Position numbers and translations under genes: made by a program. A stretch of DNA of 64,000 nucleotides from Amblyomma americanum (Eukaryota > Arthropoda > Arachnida > Ixodida > Ixodidae), in contig NC_135502.1 of NCBI RefSeq assembly GCF_052857255.1, positions 185,811,806-185,875,805 on the forward strand, in the 5' to 3' direction. The notes beneath the pieces are model-generated. The model worked only from the letters and a program-made list of their open reading frames with translations. It was not told the origin of the DNA and did no database searches. Below, in pieces: positions 1 through 11,662 of this stretch (position 1 is the stretch's first letter; each line of letters starts with the position of its first letter).

Positions 1-1975
1 ATGCTAAAAGGAACATCGAGCAACACGGCATCAGCACCTGTGGGAACAGTCCACCGCTCTTCACGGCCGTCGGAGTAACATGGGAGCCGCTGCGACATCG
101 ACGTCAAACTGCTTTAAAACGAATCACGCTGCGTTCATTGAAACGGTGAATATTGGCGCCGTGAGCGGGATGACTTTGAGGAACTATTTCGTCTTTTTGG
201 TTCAGATTGTTGGTTTTGTTCTACCTTGCTGCATTGCTCATGAGACCGCTTGGATTACCGACAGCTACCTGAAAATGCTGAACAGATGTAACTCCGAGAG
301 TTACGATGCTACAAGGAACATCGAGCAACACGGCATCAGCCCCGGCGGGAACAGTCCACCGCTCTCCACAGCCCTCGTAGTAACATGAGAGCCACTGCGA
401 CATCGACGTCAAGCTGCTTTGAATAGAGTCACGCTCCGTTCATCGGAACGAGGCGTGGTGGCCCCGTGAACGAGATGACGTTGAGGAACTGTTTCTTTTT
501 TTTTGGTTCCGATTGTTGATTTTGTTCTACCTGGCTGCATTGATCACTTGAACGCCCAGATTACCGACAGCGAACTGAAAACGCTGAACAGATGTAATAC
601 CGATAGTTACAATGCTACAAGGAACATCGAGCAACACGGCATCAGCCTCTTTGGCAACAGATCTCGGAGTAACATGGGAGCCGCTGCGACATTCGACGTC
701 GAACTGCTTTAAACAGAGTCATGCTCCGTTCATCGGAACGGGTCATGGTGGCGCCGTGAGCGAAATGACGTTGAGCAACTATTTCGTCTTTTTGGTTCAC
801 ATTGTTGGTTTTGTTCTACCTGGCTGCATTGCTCATGAGAACGCCTGGATTCCCGACCACGACCTGAAAACACTAAACAGACGTAACTTCGAGAGATACG
901 ATGCTACAAGGAACATCGAGCAACACGCCATCAGCCCCTGTGGGAACAGCCCACCGCTGTCCCCGGCCCCTCGGAGAAACCCGGGAGCCGCTGCGACATC
1001 GACGTCAAACAGCTTTAAACAGAGTCACACTCCCTTGATCGGAACGGGGAATGGCGGCACAGTAAGCGAGATGAGGTAGAGGAACTATTTCGTTTTTTTT
1101 GTTCAAATTGTTGGTTTTGTTCTACCTGGCTGCATTGCTCTCGAGAACGCCTGGATTACCGACAGCTACCTGAAAACGCTGAACAGATGTAACTCCGAGA
1201 GTTACGATGCTACAAGGAACATCGAGCAACACGGCATCAGCGCCTGTGGGAACACTCCACCGCAGTCCACGGCCATCGGAGTAACACGGGAGCCGCTGCG
1301 ACATCGACGTCAAAAAGCTTTAAACGGAGTCACGCTCCGTTCATCGCAACGGGGCATGGAGGCACCGTGAGCGAGATGACGTTGAGGAAATATATCATAT
1401 TTTTAGTTGAGATTGTTGGTTTTGTTATACCAGGCTGCATTGCGCATGAGAACGCCTGGATTCCCGACCACGACCTGAAAACACTAAACAGACGTAACTC
1501 CGAGAGTTACGATGCTACAAGGAACATCGAGCAACACGGCATCAGACCCTGTGGGAACAGTCCGCCGCTGTCCCCGGCCCTCGGAGTAAATGGGAGCCAC
1601 TGCGACATCGAAGTCAAACTGCTTTAAACAGAGTTAAGCTCCGTTCATCGGAAAGGCGCATGGTGGCGACTTGAGCGAGATGACGTTGTGGAACTATTTC
1701 GTTTTTTTGGTTCAGATTGTTGGTGTTGTTCTACCTGGCTGCATTGCTCTCGAGAACGCCTGGATTACCGACAGCTACCTGAAAACGCTGAACAGATCTA
1801 ACTCCGAGAGTTACGATGCTACAAGGAACATCGAGCAACACGGCATCAGCACCAGTGGGAACAGTCACCCGCTGTGCACGGCCGTCGGAGTAACACGGGA
1901 GCAGCTGCGACATCGACGTCAATCTGCTTTAAACGGAGTCGCGCTCCGTTCATCGGAACGGGGCATGGTGGCACC

Positions 1976-2289
1976 GTGAGCGAGATGACGTTGAGGAACT
2001 ATATCATATTTTTAGTTGAGATTGTTGGTTTTGTTATACCATGCTGCATTGCTCATGAGAACGCCTGGATTACTAAGATTACTAACAACGACCTGAAAAC
2101 ACTGAACAGACGTAACTCCGAGAGTTACGATGCTAAAAGGAACATCCAGCAACACGGCATCAGCCCCTGTGGGAACACTCCACCGCAGTCCACGGCCCTC
2201 GGAGTAACACGGGAGCCGCTGCGACATCGACGTCAAAAAGCTTTAAACGGAGTCACGCTCCGTTCATCGGAACGGGGCATGGTGGAACC
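1976..2289 (+). repeat. 314-bp monomer subfamily with a 9-bp internal duplication
   Basis: This unit is 9 bp longer than the usual 305 because ATTACTAAG (2069-2077) is followed by the near copy ATTACTAAC (2078-2086). The same duplication recurs at 22355-22372, 40572-40589 and, with one substitution, 63224-63241. Each follows the same preceding unit type, so these are descendants of one event spread by array rearrangement. Related units without the duplication occur at about 20430, 33490 and 38346. Confidence 0.85.
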
Positions 2290-2849
2290 GTGAGCGAGAT
2301 GACGTTGAGGAAATATATCATATTTTTAGTTCAGATTGTTGGTCTTGTTATACCTGGCTTCATTGCTCATAAGAACGCCTGGATTCCCGACCACGACCTG
2401 AAAACACTAAACAGACGTAACTCCGAGAGATACGATGCTGCAAGGAACATCGAGCAACACGCCATCAGCCCCTGTGGGAACAGCCCACCGCTGTCTCCGG
2501 CCCTCGGAGTAACCCGGGAGCCGCTGCGACATCGACGTCAAACAGCTTTAAACAGAGTCACACTCCCTTCATCGGAACGGGGAATGGCGGCACCGTAAGC
2601 GAGATGACGATAAGAACTATTTCGTCTTTTTGGTTCAGATGGTTGGTTTTGTTCTACCTGGCTGCATTGCTCATGAGAACGCCTGGATTACCGACAGCGA
2701 CCTGAAAACGCTGCACAGATGTAACTCCGAGAGTTACGATTCTACAAGGAACATCGAGCAACACGGCATCAGCCCCTCTGGGAACAGTCCACCGCTCTGC
2801 ACGGCCATCGGAGTAACATGGGAGCCGCCGCGACATCGACGTCAAACTG

Positions 2850-5800
2850 CTTTAAACGGAGTCGCGCTCCGTTCATCGGAACGGGGTATGGTGGCACCGT
2901 GAGCGAGATGACGTTGAGGAACTAATTCGTCTTTTTGGTTCAGATTGTTGGTTTTGTTCTACCTGGCTGCATTGCTTATGAGAACGCCTGGATTACCGAC
3001 ATCGACCTGAAAACGCTGCAAAGATGTAACTCCGAGAGTTACGATGCTACAAGGTAAATCAAACAACACGGCATCAGCCCCTGTGGGAACAGTCCACCGC
3101 TCTGCACGGCCATCGGAGTAACATGGGAGCCGCTGCGACATCGACGTCAAACTTCTTTAAAAGGAATCACGCTGCGTTCATCGAAACGGGGAATATTGGC
3201 GCCGTGAGCGAGATGACTTTGAGGAACTATTTCGTCTTTTTGGTTCAGATTGTTGGTTTCGTTCTACCTTGCTGCAGTGCTCATGAGAACGCCTGGATTA
3301 CCGACAGCGACCTGAAAACCCTGCACTGATGTAACTCCGAGAGTTACGATGCTACAAGAAACATCGAGCAACACGGCATCAGCCCCTGTGGGAACAGTCT
3401 ACCGCTCTGCACGGCCATCGGGGCAACATGGGAGCCGCTGCGACATCGAGGTCAAACTGCTTTAAAAAGAATCACGCTGCGTTCATCGAAACGGGGAATA
3501 TTGGCGCCGCGAGCAAGATAACTTTGAGGAACTATTTCGTCTTTTTGGTTCAGATTGTTGGTTTTGATCCACCTTGCTGCGTTGCTCATGAGACCGCCTG
3601 GATTACCGACAGCTACCTGAAAATGCTGAACAGATGTATCTCCGAGAGTTACGATGCTCCAAGGAACATCGAGCAACACGGCATCAGCCCCTGTGGGAAC
3701 AGTCCACCGCTTTTCACGGCCATCGTAGCAACATGGGAGCCGCTGCGACATCGACGTCAAACTGCTGTAAACAGAGTCAAGCTCCGGTCATCGGAACGAG
3801 GCGTGGTGGCCCCGTGAACGAGATGACGTTGAGGAACTGTTTCGTTTTTTTGGTTCAGATTGTTGATTTTGTTCTACCTGGCTGCATTGATCACTTGAAC
3901 GCCCAGATTACCGACAGCGAACTGAAAACGCTGAACAGATGTAATACCGATAGTTACAATGCTACAAGGAACATCGAGCAACACGGCATCAGCCTCTGTG
4001 GCAACAGATCTTGGAGTAACATGGGAGCCGCTGCGACATCGACGTCGAACTGCTTTAAACAGAGTCATGCTCCGTTCATCGGAACGTGTCATGTGGCGCC
4101 GTGAGCGAAATGACGTTGAGCAACTATTTCGTCTTTTTGGTTCACATTGTTGGTTTTGTTCTACCTGGCTGCATTGCTCATGAGAACGCCTGGATTCCCG
4201 ACCACGACCTGAAAACACTAAACAGACGTAACTTCGAGAGATACGATGCTACAAAGAACATCGAGCAACACGCCATCAGCCCCTGTGGGAACAGCCCACC
4301 GCTGTCCCCGGCCCTCGGAGAAACCCGGGAGCCGCTGCGACATCGACGTCAAACAGCTTTAAACAGAGTCACACTCCCTTGATCGGAACGGGGAATGGCG
4401 GCACCGTAAGCGAGATGAGGTAGAGGAACTATTTCGTTTTTTTGTTCAAATTGTTGGTTTTGTTCTACCTGGCTGCATTGCTCTCGAGAACGCCTGGATT
4501 ACCGACAGCTACCTGAAAACGCTGAACAGATGTAACTCCGAGAGTTACGATGCTACAAGGAACATCGAGCAACACGGCATCAGCTCCTGTGGGAACACTC
4601 CACCGCAGTCCACGGCCATCGGAGTAACACGGGAGCCGCTGCGACATCGACGTCAAAAAGCTTTAAACGGAGTCACGCTCCGTTCATCGCAACGGGGCAT
4701 GGAGGCACCGTGAGCGAGATGACGTTGAGGAAATATATCATATTTTTAGTTGAGATTGTTGGTTTTGTTATACCAGGCTGCATTGCGCATGAGAACGCCT
4801 GGATTACTAACCACGAGCTGAAAACACTGAACAGACGTAACTCCGAGAGTTACGATGCTACAAGGAACATCGAGGACACGGCATCAGCCCCTGTGGGAAC
4901 AGCCCACCGCTGTCCCCGGCCCTCGGAGTAACCCGGGAGCCGCTGCGACATCGACGTCAAACAGCTTTAAACAGAGTCACACTCCCTTCATCGGAACGGG
5001 GAATGACGGCACCGTAAGCGAGATGACGTTAAAGAACTATTTCGTCTTTTTGGTTCAGATTGTTGGTTTTGTTCTACCTGGCTGCATTGTTCATGAGAAC
5101 GCCTGGATTACCGACAGCGACCTGAAAACGCTGCACAGATGTAACTCCGAGAGTTACGATTGTACAAGGAACATCGAGCAACACGGCATCAGCCCCTCTG
5201 GGAACAGTCCACCGCCCTCCACAGCCCTCGGAGTAACATGGGAGCCGCTGCGACATCGACGTCAAGCTGCTTTGAACTGTCACCCTCCGTTCATCGGAAC
5301 GGTGCATGGTGGCGCCGTGAACGAGATGAGGTTGAGGAACTATTTCGTTTTTTTGGTTCAGATTGTTGGTTTTGTTCTACCTGGCTGCATTGCTCATGAG
5401 AACGCCTGGATTACCGACAGCGACCTGAAAACGCTGCAAAGATGTAACTTCGAGAGTTACGATGCTACAAGGTACATCAAACAACACGGCATCAGCCCCT
5501 GTGGGAACAGTCCACCGTTCTGCACGGCCATCGGAGTAACATGGGAGCCGCAGCGACATCGACGTCAAACTGCTTTAAACGGAGTCACGCTCCGTTCATC
5601 GGAACGGGGCATGGTGGCAGCCTGAACGAGATGAGGTTGAGGAACTATTTCGTTTTTTTGGTTCAGATTGTTGGTTTTGTTCTACCTGGCTGCATTGCTC
5701 TCGAGAACGCCTGGATTACCGACAGCTACCTGAAAACGCTGAACAGATGTAACTCGGAGAGTTCCGATGCTACAAGGAACATCGAGCAACACGGCATCAG

Positions 5801-6140
5801 CAACTGTGGGAACAGTCAACCGCTGTGCACGGCACTCGGAGTAACACTGGAGCAGCTGCGACATCGACGTCAAACTGCTTTAAACGGAGTCACGCTCCGT
5901 TCATCGGAACGGGGCATGGTGGCACCGTGAGCGAGATGGCGTTGAGGAACTGTATCATATTTTTAGTTGAGATTTTTGGTTTTGTTATACCAGGCTGCAT
6001 TGTTCATGAGAACGCCTGGATTCCCGACCACGACCTGAAAGCACTAAACAGACGTAACTCCTTGAGTTACGATGCTGCAAGGAACATCGAGCAACACGGC
6101 ATCAGCCCCTGTGGGAATAGTCCGCCGCTGTCCCCGGCCC
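2850..6140 (+). repeat. Mosaic segmental duplication D1, left copy (~3.3 kb)
   Basis: The monomer order and most subtype variants match 14340-17630 at an offset of 11490-11492 bp. Outside this interval the unit types differ. The pair shares the uncommon units GTTTTGATCCACCTTGC or GTTTTGGTCCACCTTGC near 3565/15053 and the in-frame stop CTGCACTGATG at 3313/14813. The left copy retains the usual TCCACCGCTTTTCACGGCC near 3706, where the right copy has a foreign patch. Confidence 0.82.
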
Positions 6141-7144
6141 TCGGAGTAACTGGGAGCCGCTGCGACATCGAAGTCAAACTGCTTTAAACAGAGTTAAGCT
6201 CCGTTCATCGGAAAGGCGCATGGTGGCGACTTGAGCGAGATGACGTTATGGAACTATTTCGTTTTTTTGGTTCAGATTGTTGGTTTTGTTCTACCTGGCT
6301 GCATTGCTCTCGAGAACGCCTGGATTACCGACAGCTACCTGAAAACACTGAACAGATGTAACTCCGAGAGTTACGATGCTAAAAGGAACATCGAGCAACA
6401 GGGCATCATCACCTGTGGGAACAGTCCACCGCTCTTCACGGCCGTCGGAGTAACATGGGAGCCGCTGCGACATCGACGTCAAACTGCTTTAAAAAGAATC
6501 ACGCTGCGTTCATTGAAACGGTGAATATTGGCGCCGTGAGCGGGATGACTTTGAGGAAGTATTTCGTCTTTTTGGTTCACATTGTTGGTTTTGTTCTACC
6601 TGGCTGCATTGCTCATGAGAACGCCTGGATTCCCGACCACGACCTGAAAACACTAAACAGACGTAACTTCGAGAGATACGATGCTACAAGGAACATCGAG
6701 CAACACGCCATCAGCCCCTGTGGGAACAGCCCACCGCTGTCCCCGGCCCTCGGAGAAACCCGGGAGCCGCTGCGACATCGACGTCAAACAGCTTTAAACA
6801 GAGTCACACTCCCTTGATCGGAACGGGGAATGGCGGCACCGTAAGCGAGATGATGTAGAGGAACTATTTCGTTTTTTTGTTCAAATTGTTGGTTTAGTTC
6901 TACCTGGCTGCATTGCTCTCGAGAACGCCTGGATTACCGACAGCTACCTAAAAACGCTGAACAGATGTAACTCCGAGAGTTACGATGCTACAAGGAACAT
7001 CGAGCAACACGGCATCAGCTCCTGTGGGAACACTCCACCGCAGTCCACGGCCATCGGAGTAACACGGGAGCCGCTGCGACATCGACGTCAAAAAGCTTTA
7101 AACGGAGTCACGCTCCGTTCATCGCAACGGGGCATGGAGGCACC
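4710..7144 (+). repeat. 8-monomer higher-order repeat, copy A (2435 bp)
   Basis: The order is m1 (4710; ends with the 2-bp-deleted GAGGACACGG), m2 (GTTAAAGAAC), m3 (ATGAGGTTGAGG, CTGCAAAGATG), m8 (GCTCTCGAG with GAGAGTTCCGATG), m9 (ATGGCGTTGAGGAACTG), m10 (GACGTTATGGAAC), an m6-like unit (GGGATGACTTTGAGG joined to the CCCGACCACGACC body) and m7 (GATGATGTAGAGG). The next m1 starts at 7145, exactly 2435 bp on. The same eight variants in the same order recur at 24997 and 27432. Confidence 0.88.
5578..5607. repeat. Overlapping hairpin-forming dyads (example of a monomer-wide feature)
   Basis: AACGGAG (5578-5584) and CTCCGTT (5590-5596) form a perfect 7-bp inverted repeat with loop TCACG. The CCGTT within the right arm can instead pair with AACGG at 5603-5607 across CATCGG. 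Most units keep this arrangement or carry one mismatch (AACAGAG). Two mutually exclusive stem-loops are possible on either strand or in a transcript. Confidence 0.75.
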
Positions 7145-9532
7145 GTGAGCGAGATGACGTTGAGGAAATATATCATATTTTTAGTTGAGATTGTTGGTTT
7201 TGTTATACCAGGCTGCATTGCGCATGAGAACGCCTGGATTACTAACCACGAGCTGAAAACACTGAACAGACGTAACTCCGAGAGTTACGATGCTACAAGG
7301 AACATCGAGGACACGGCATCAGCCCCTGTGGGAACAGCCCACCGCTGTCCCCGGCCCTCGGAGTAACCCGGGAGCCGCTGCGACATCGACGTCAAACAGC
7401 TTTAAACAGAGTCACACTCCCTTCATCGGAACGGGGAATGACGGCACCGTAAGCGAGATGACGTTAAAGAACTATTTCGTCTTTTTGGTTCAGATTGTTG
7501 GTTTTGTTCTACCTGGCTGCATTGTTCATGAGAACGCCTGGATTACCGACAGCGACCTGAAAACGCTGCAAAGATGTAACTTCGAGAGTTACGATGCTAC
7601 AAGGTACATCAAACAACACGGCATCAGCCCCTGTGGGAACAGTCCACCGTTCTGCACGGCCATCGGAGTAACATGGGAGCCGCAGCGACATCGACGTCAA
7701 ACTGCTTTAAACGGAGTCACGCTCCGTTCATCGGAACGGGGCATGGTGGCAGCGTGAACGAGATGAGGTTGAGGAACTATTTCGTTTTTTTGGTTCAGAT
7801 TGTTGGTTTTGTTCTACCTTGCTGCATTGCTCATGAGACCGCTTGGATTACCAACAGCTACCTGAAAATGCTGAACAGATGTAACTCCGAGAGTTACGAT
7901 GCTACAAGGAACATCGAGCAACACGGCATCAGCCCGGGCGGGAACAGTCCACCGCTCTCCACAGCCCTCGTAGTAACATGAGAGCCACTGCGACATCGAC
8001 GTCAAGCTGCTTTGAATAGAGTCACGCTCCGTTCATCGGAACGAGGCGTGGTGGCCCCGTGAACGAGATGACGTTGAGGAACTGTTTCGTTTTTTTGGTT
8101 CAGATTGTTGATTTTGTTCTACCTGGCTGCATTGATCACTTGAACGCCCAGATTACCGACAGCGAACTGAAAACGCTGAACAGATGTAATACCGATAGTT
8201 ACAATGCTACAAGGAACATCGAGCAACACGGCATCAGCCTCTGTGGCAAAAGATCTCGGAGTAACATGGGAGCCGCTGCGACATCGACGTCGAACTGCTT
8301 TAAACAGAGTCATGCTCCGTTCATCGGAACGGGTCATGGTGGCGCCGTGAGCGAAATGACGTTGAGCAACTATTTAGTCTTTTTGGTTCACATTGTTGGT
8401 TTTGTTCTACCTGGCTGCATTGCTCATGAGAACGCCTGGATTCCCGACCACGACCTGAAAACACTAAACAGACGTAACTTCGAGAGATACGATGCTACAA
8501 GGAACATCGAGCAACACGCCATCAGCCCCTGTGGGAACAGCCCACCGCTGTCCCCGGCCCTCGGAGAAACCCGGGAGCCGCTGCGACATCGACGTCAAAC
8601 AGCTTTAAACAGAGTCACACTCCCTTGATCGGAACGGAGAATGGCGGCACCGTAAGCGAGATGAGGTAGAGGAACTATTTCGTTTTTTTTGTTCAAATTG
8701 TTGGTTTTGTTCTACCTGGCTGCATTGCTCTCGAGAACGCCTGGATTACCGACAGCTACCTGAAAACGCTGAGCTGATGTAACTCCGAGAGTTACGATGC
8801 TACAAGGAACATCGAGCAACACGGCATCAGCCCCAGCGGGAACAGTCCACCGCCCTCCACAGCCCTCGGAGTAACATGGGAGCCGCTGCGACATCGACGT
8901 CAAGCTGCTTTGAACAGTCACGCTCTGTTCATCGGAACGGGGCATGGTGGCGCCGTGAACGAGATGTGGTTGAGGAAACTATTTCGTTTTTTTGGTTCAG
9001 ATTGTTGGTTTTGTTCTACCTGGCTGCATTGCTCATGAGAACGCCTGGATTACCGACAGCGACCTGAAAACGCTGCAAAGATGTAACTCCGAGAGTTAGG
9101 ATGCTACAAGGTACATCAAACAACACGGCATCAGCCCCTGTGGGAACAGTCCACCGCTCTGCACGGCCATCGGAGTAACATGGGAGCCGCAGCGACATCG
9201 ACGTCAAGCTGCTTTGAACAGAGTCACGCTCCGTTCATCGGAACGGGGCGTGGTGGCCCCGTGAACGAGATGACGTTGAGGAACAGTTTCGTTTTTTTGG
9301 TTCAGATTGTTGATTTTGTTCTACCTGGCTGCATTGCTCACGAGAACGCCTAATTACCGACATCGACCTGAAAACGCTGAACAGATGTAATACCGAGAGT
9401 TACAATGCTACAAGAAACATGGAGCAACACGGCATCAACCCCTGTGGGAACAGTTCTCGGAGTAACATGGGAGCCGCTGCGACATTGACGTCGAACTGCT
9501 TTAAAAAGAATCACGCTGCGTTCATCGGAACA

Positions 9533-9547
9533 GGGAAAATTTTTCCC
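9533..9547. repeat. 15-bp palindrome in one monomer subfamily
   Basis: GGGAAAA-T-TTTTCCC replaces the usual GGGGCATGGTGGCGCC segment just before the next unit start. The same palindrome stands at 10430-10444, 19197-19211, 32255-32269 and 51992-52006, always in the unit after the CGAGAACGCCTAATTACC type. It is therefore a subfamily marker with perfect dyad symmetry around one base. Confidence 0.85.
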
Positions 9548-11358
9548 CGTGAGCGAGATGACGTTGAGGAAATATTTCGTCTTTTTAGTTCAGATTGTTG
9601 GTTTTGTTCTATCTGGCTGCATTGCTCATGTGAACGCCAGTATTACCGACAACGACCTGAAAACGCTGAACAGATGTAACTCCGAGAGTTACGATGTTAC
9701 AAGGAACATCGAGCAACACGGCATCAAGCCCTGTGGGAAGAGTCCACCGCTGTCCCCGGCCCTCGGAGTAACTGGGAGCCGCTGCGACATCGAAGTCAAA
9801 CTGCTTTTAACAGAGTTAAGCTCCGTTCATCGGAAAGGCGCATGGTGGCGACTTGAGCGAAATGACGTTATGGAACTATTTCGTTTTTTTGGTTCAGATT
9901 GTTGGTTTTGTTCTACCTGGCTGCATTGCTCATGAGAACTGCAGGATTACCGATAGCTGCTTGAAAACGCTGAACAGATGCAAATCCGAGAGTTACGATG
10001 CTACAAGGAACATAGAGCAACACGGCATCAGCCCCAGCGGGAACAGTCCACCGCCCTCCACAGCCCTCGGAGTAACATGGGAGCCGCTGCGACATCGACG
10101 TCAAGCTGCTTTGAACAGAGTCACGCTCCGTTCATCGGAACGTGGCGTGGTGGCCCCGTGAACGAGATGACGTTGAGGAACAGTTTCGTTTTTTTGGTTC
10201 AGGTTGTTGATTTTGTTCTACCTGGCTGCATTGCTCACGAGAACGCCTAATTACCGACATCGACCTGAAAACGCTGAACAGATGTAATACCGAGAGTTAC
10301 AATGCTACAAGAAACATGGAGCAACACGGCATCAACCCCTGTGGGAACAGTTCTCGGAGTAACATGGGAGCCGCTGCGACATTGACGTCGAACTGCTTTA
10401 AAAAGAATCACGCTGCGTTCATCGGAACAGGGAAAATTTTTCCCCGTGAGCGAGATGACGTTGAGGAACTATTTCGTCTTTTTAGTTCAGATTGTTGGTT
10501 TTGTTCTATCTGGCTGCATTGCTCATGTGAACGCCTGTATTACCGACAACGACCTGAAAACGCTGAACAGATGTAACTCCGAGAGTTACGATGTTACAAG
10601 GAACATCGAGCAACACGGCATCAAGCCCTGTGGGAAGAGTCCACCGCTGTCCATGGCCCTCGGAGTAACATGGGAGACGCTGCGACATCGACGCCAAACT
10701 GCTTTAAACAGAGTCACGCTCCGTTCATCCGAACGGGGCATGGTGGCGCCGTGAGCGAAATGACGTTGAGCAACTATGTCTTCTTTTTGGTTCACATTGT
10801 TGGTTTTGTTCTACCTGGCTGCATTACTCACGAGAACGCCTGGATTGCCGATAGCTGCTTAAAAACGCTGAACAGATGTAACTCCGAGAGTTACGATGCT
10901 ACAAGGTATATCGAGCAACACGGCATCAGCCCTGTGGGAACAGTCCACCACTCCGCACGGCTATCGGAGTAACATGGGAGCCGCTGCGACATCGACGCCA
11001 AACTGCTTTAAACAGAGTCACGCTCCGTTCATCGGAACGGGGCATGGTGGCGCCGTGAGCGAAATGACGTTGAGCAACTATTTCGTCTTTTTGGTTCAGA
11101 TTGTTGATTTTGTTCTACCTGGCTCCATTGCTCACGAGAACGCCTAGATTACCGACAGTGACCTGAAAACGCTAAACAGACGTAACTCCGAGAGTTACGA
11201 TGCTACAAGGAACATCGAGCAACACGGCATCAGACCCTGTGGGAACAGTCCGCCGCTGTCCCCGGCCCTCGGAGTAAATGGGAGCCGCTGCGACATCGAA
11301 GTCAAACTGCTTTAAACAGAGTTAAGCTCCGTTCATCGGAAAGGCGCATGGTGGCGAC

Positions 11359-11662
11359 TTGAGCGAGATGACGTTGTGGAACTATTTCGTTTTTTGGTTC
11401 AGATTGTTGGTTTTGTTCTACCTGGCTGCATTGCTCTCGAGAACGCCTGGATTACCGACAGCTACCTAAAAACGCTGAACAGATGTAACTCCGAGAGTTA
11501 CGATGCTACAAGGAACATCGAGCAACACGGCATCAGCACCAGTGGGAACAGTCACCCGCTGTGCACGGCCCTCGGAGTAACACGGGAGCAGCTGCGACAT
11601 CGACGTCAATCTGCTTTAAACGGAGTCGCGCTCCGTTCATCGGAACGGGGAATGGCGGCACC
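11359..11662 (+). repeat. Representative satellite monomer (304 bp)
   Basis: A typical unit used here to describe the anatomy. It opens with TTGAGCGAGATGACGTTGTGG, then the T-run block near 11384-11420, then CTACCTGGCTGCATTGCTC. A perfect 7-bp inverted repeat GTAACTC-CGA-GAGTTAC lies at 11485-11501, and a second, AACGGAG-TCGCG-CTCCGTT, at 11619-11637. The second is followed by CATCGG and AACGG, so that its right arm can also pair forwards. The palindrome GACGTC precedes the second dyad. About 23 CpG dinucleotides occur in a typical unit. The unit length is not divisible by three, so an open frame cannot continue from one unit into the next unless an indel intervenes. Confidence 0.9.

Noticed and set aside
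3310..3345. Hammerhead ribozyme core (CTGATG next to the GTAACTC hairpin)
   Set aside because: Satellites of this size sometimes encode hammerheads, and CTGATGT precedes a hairpin here. The required CUGANGA and GAAA core bases are missing, and most units have CAGATG instead.
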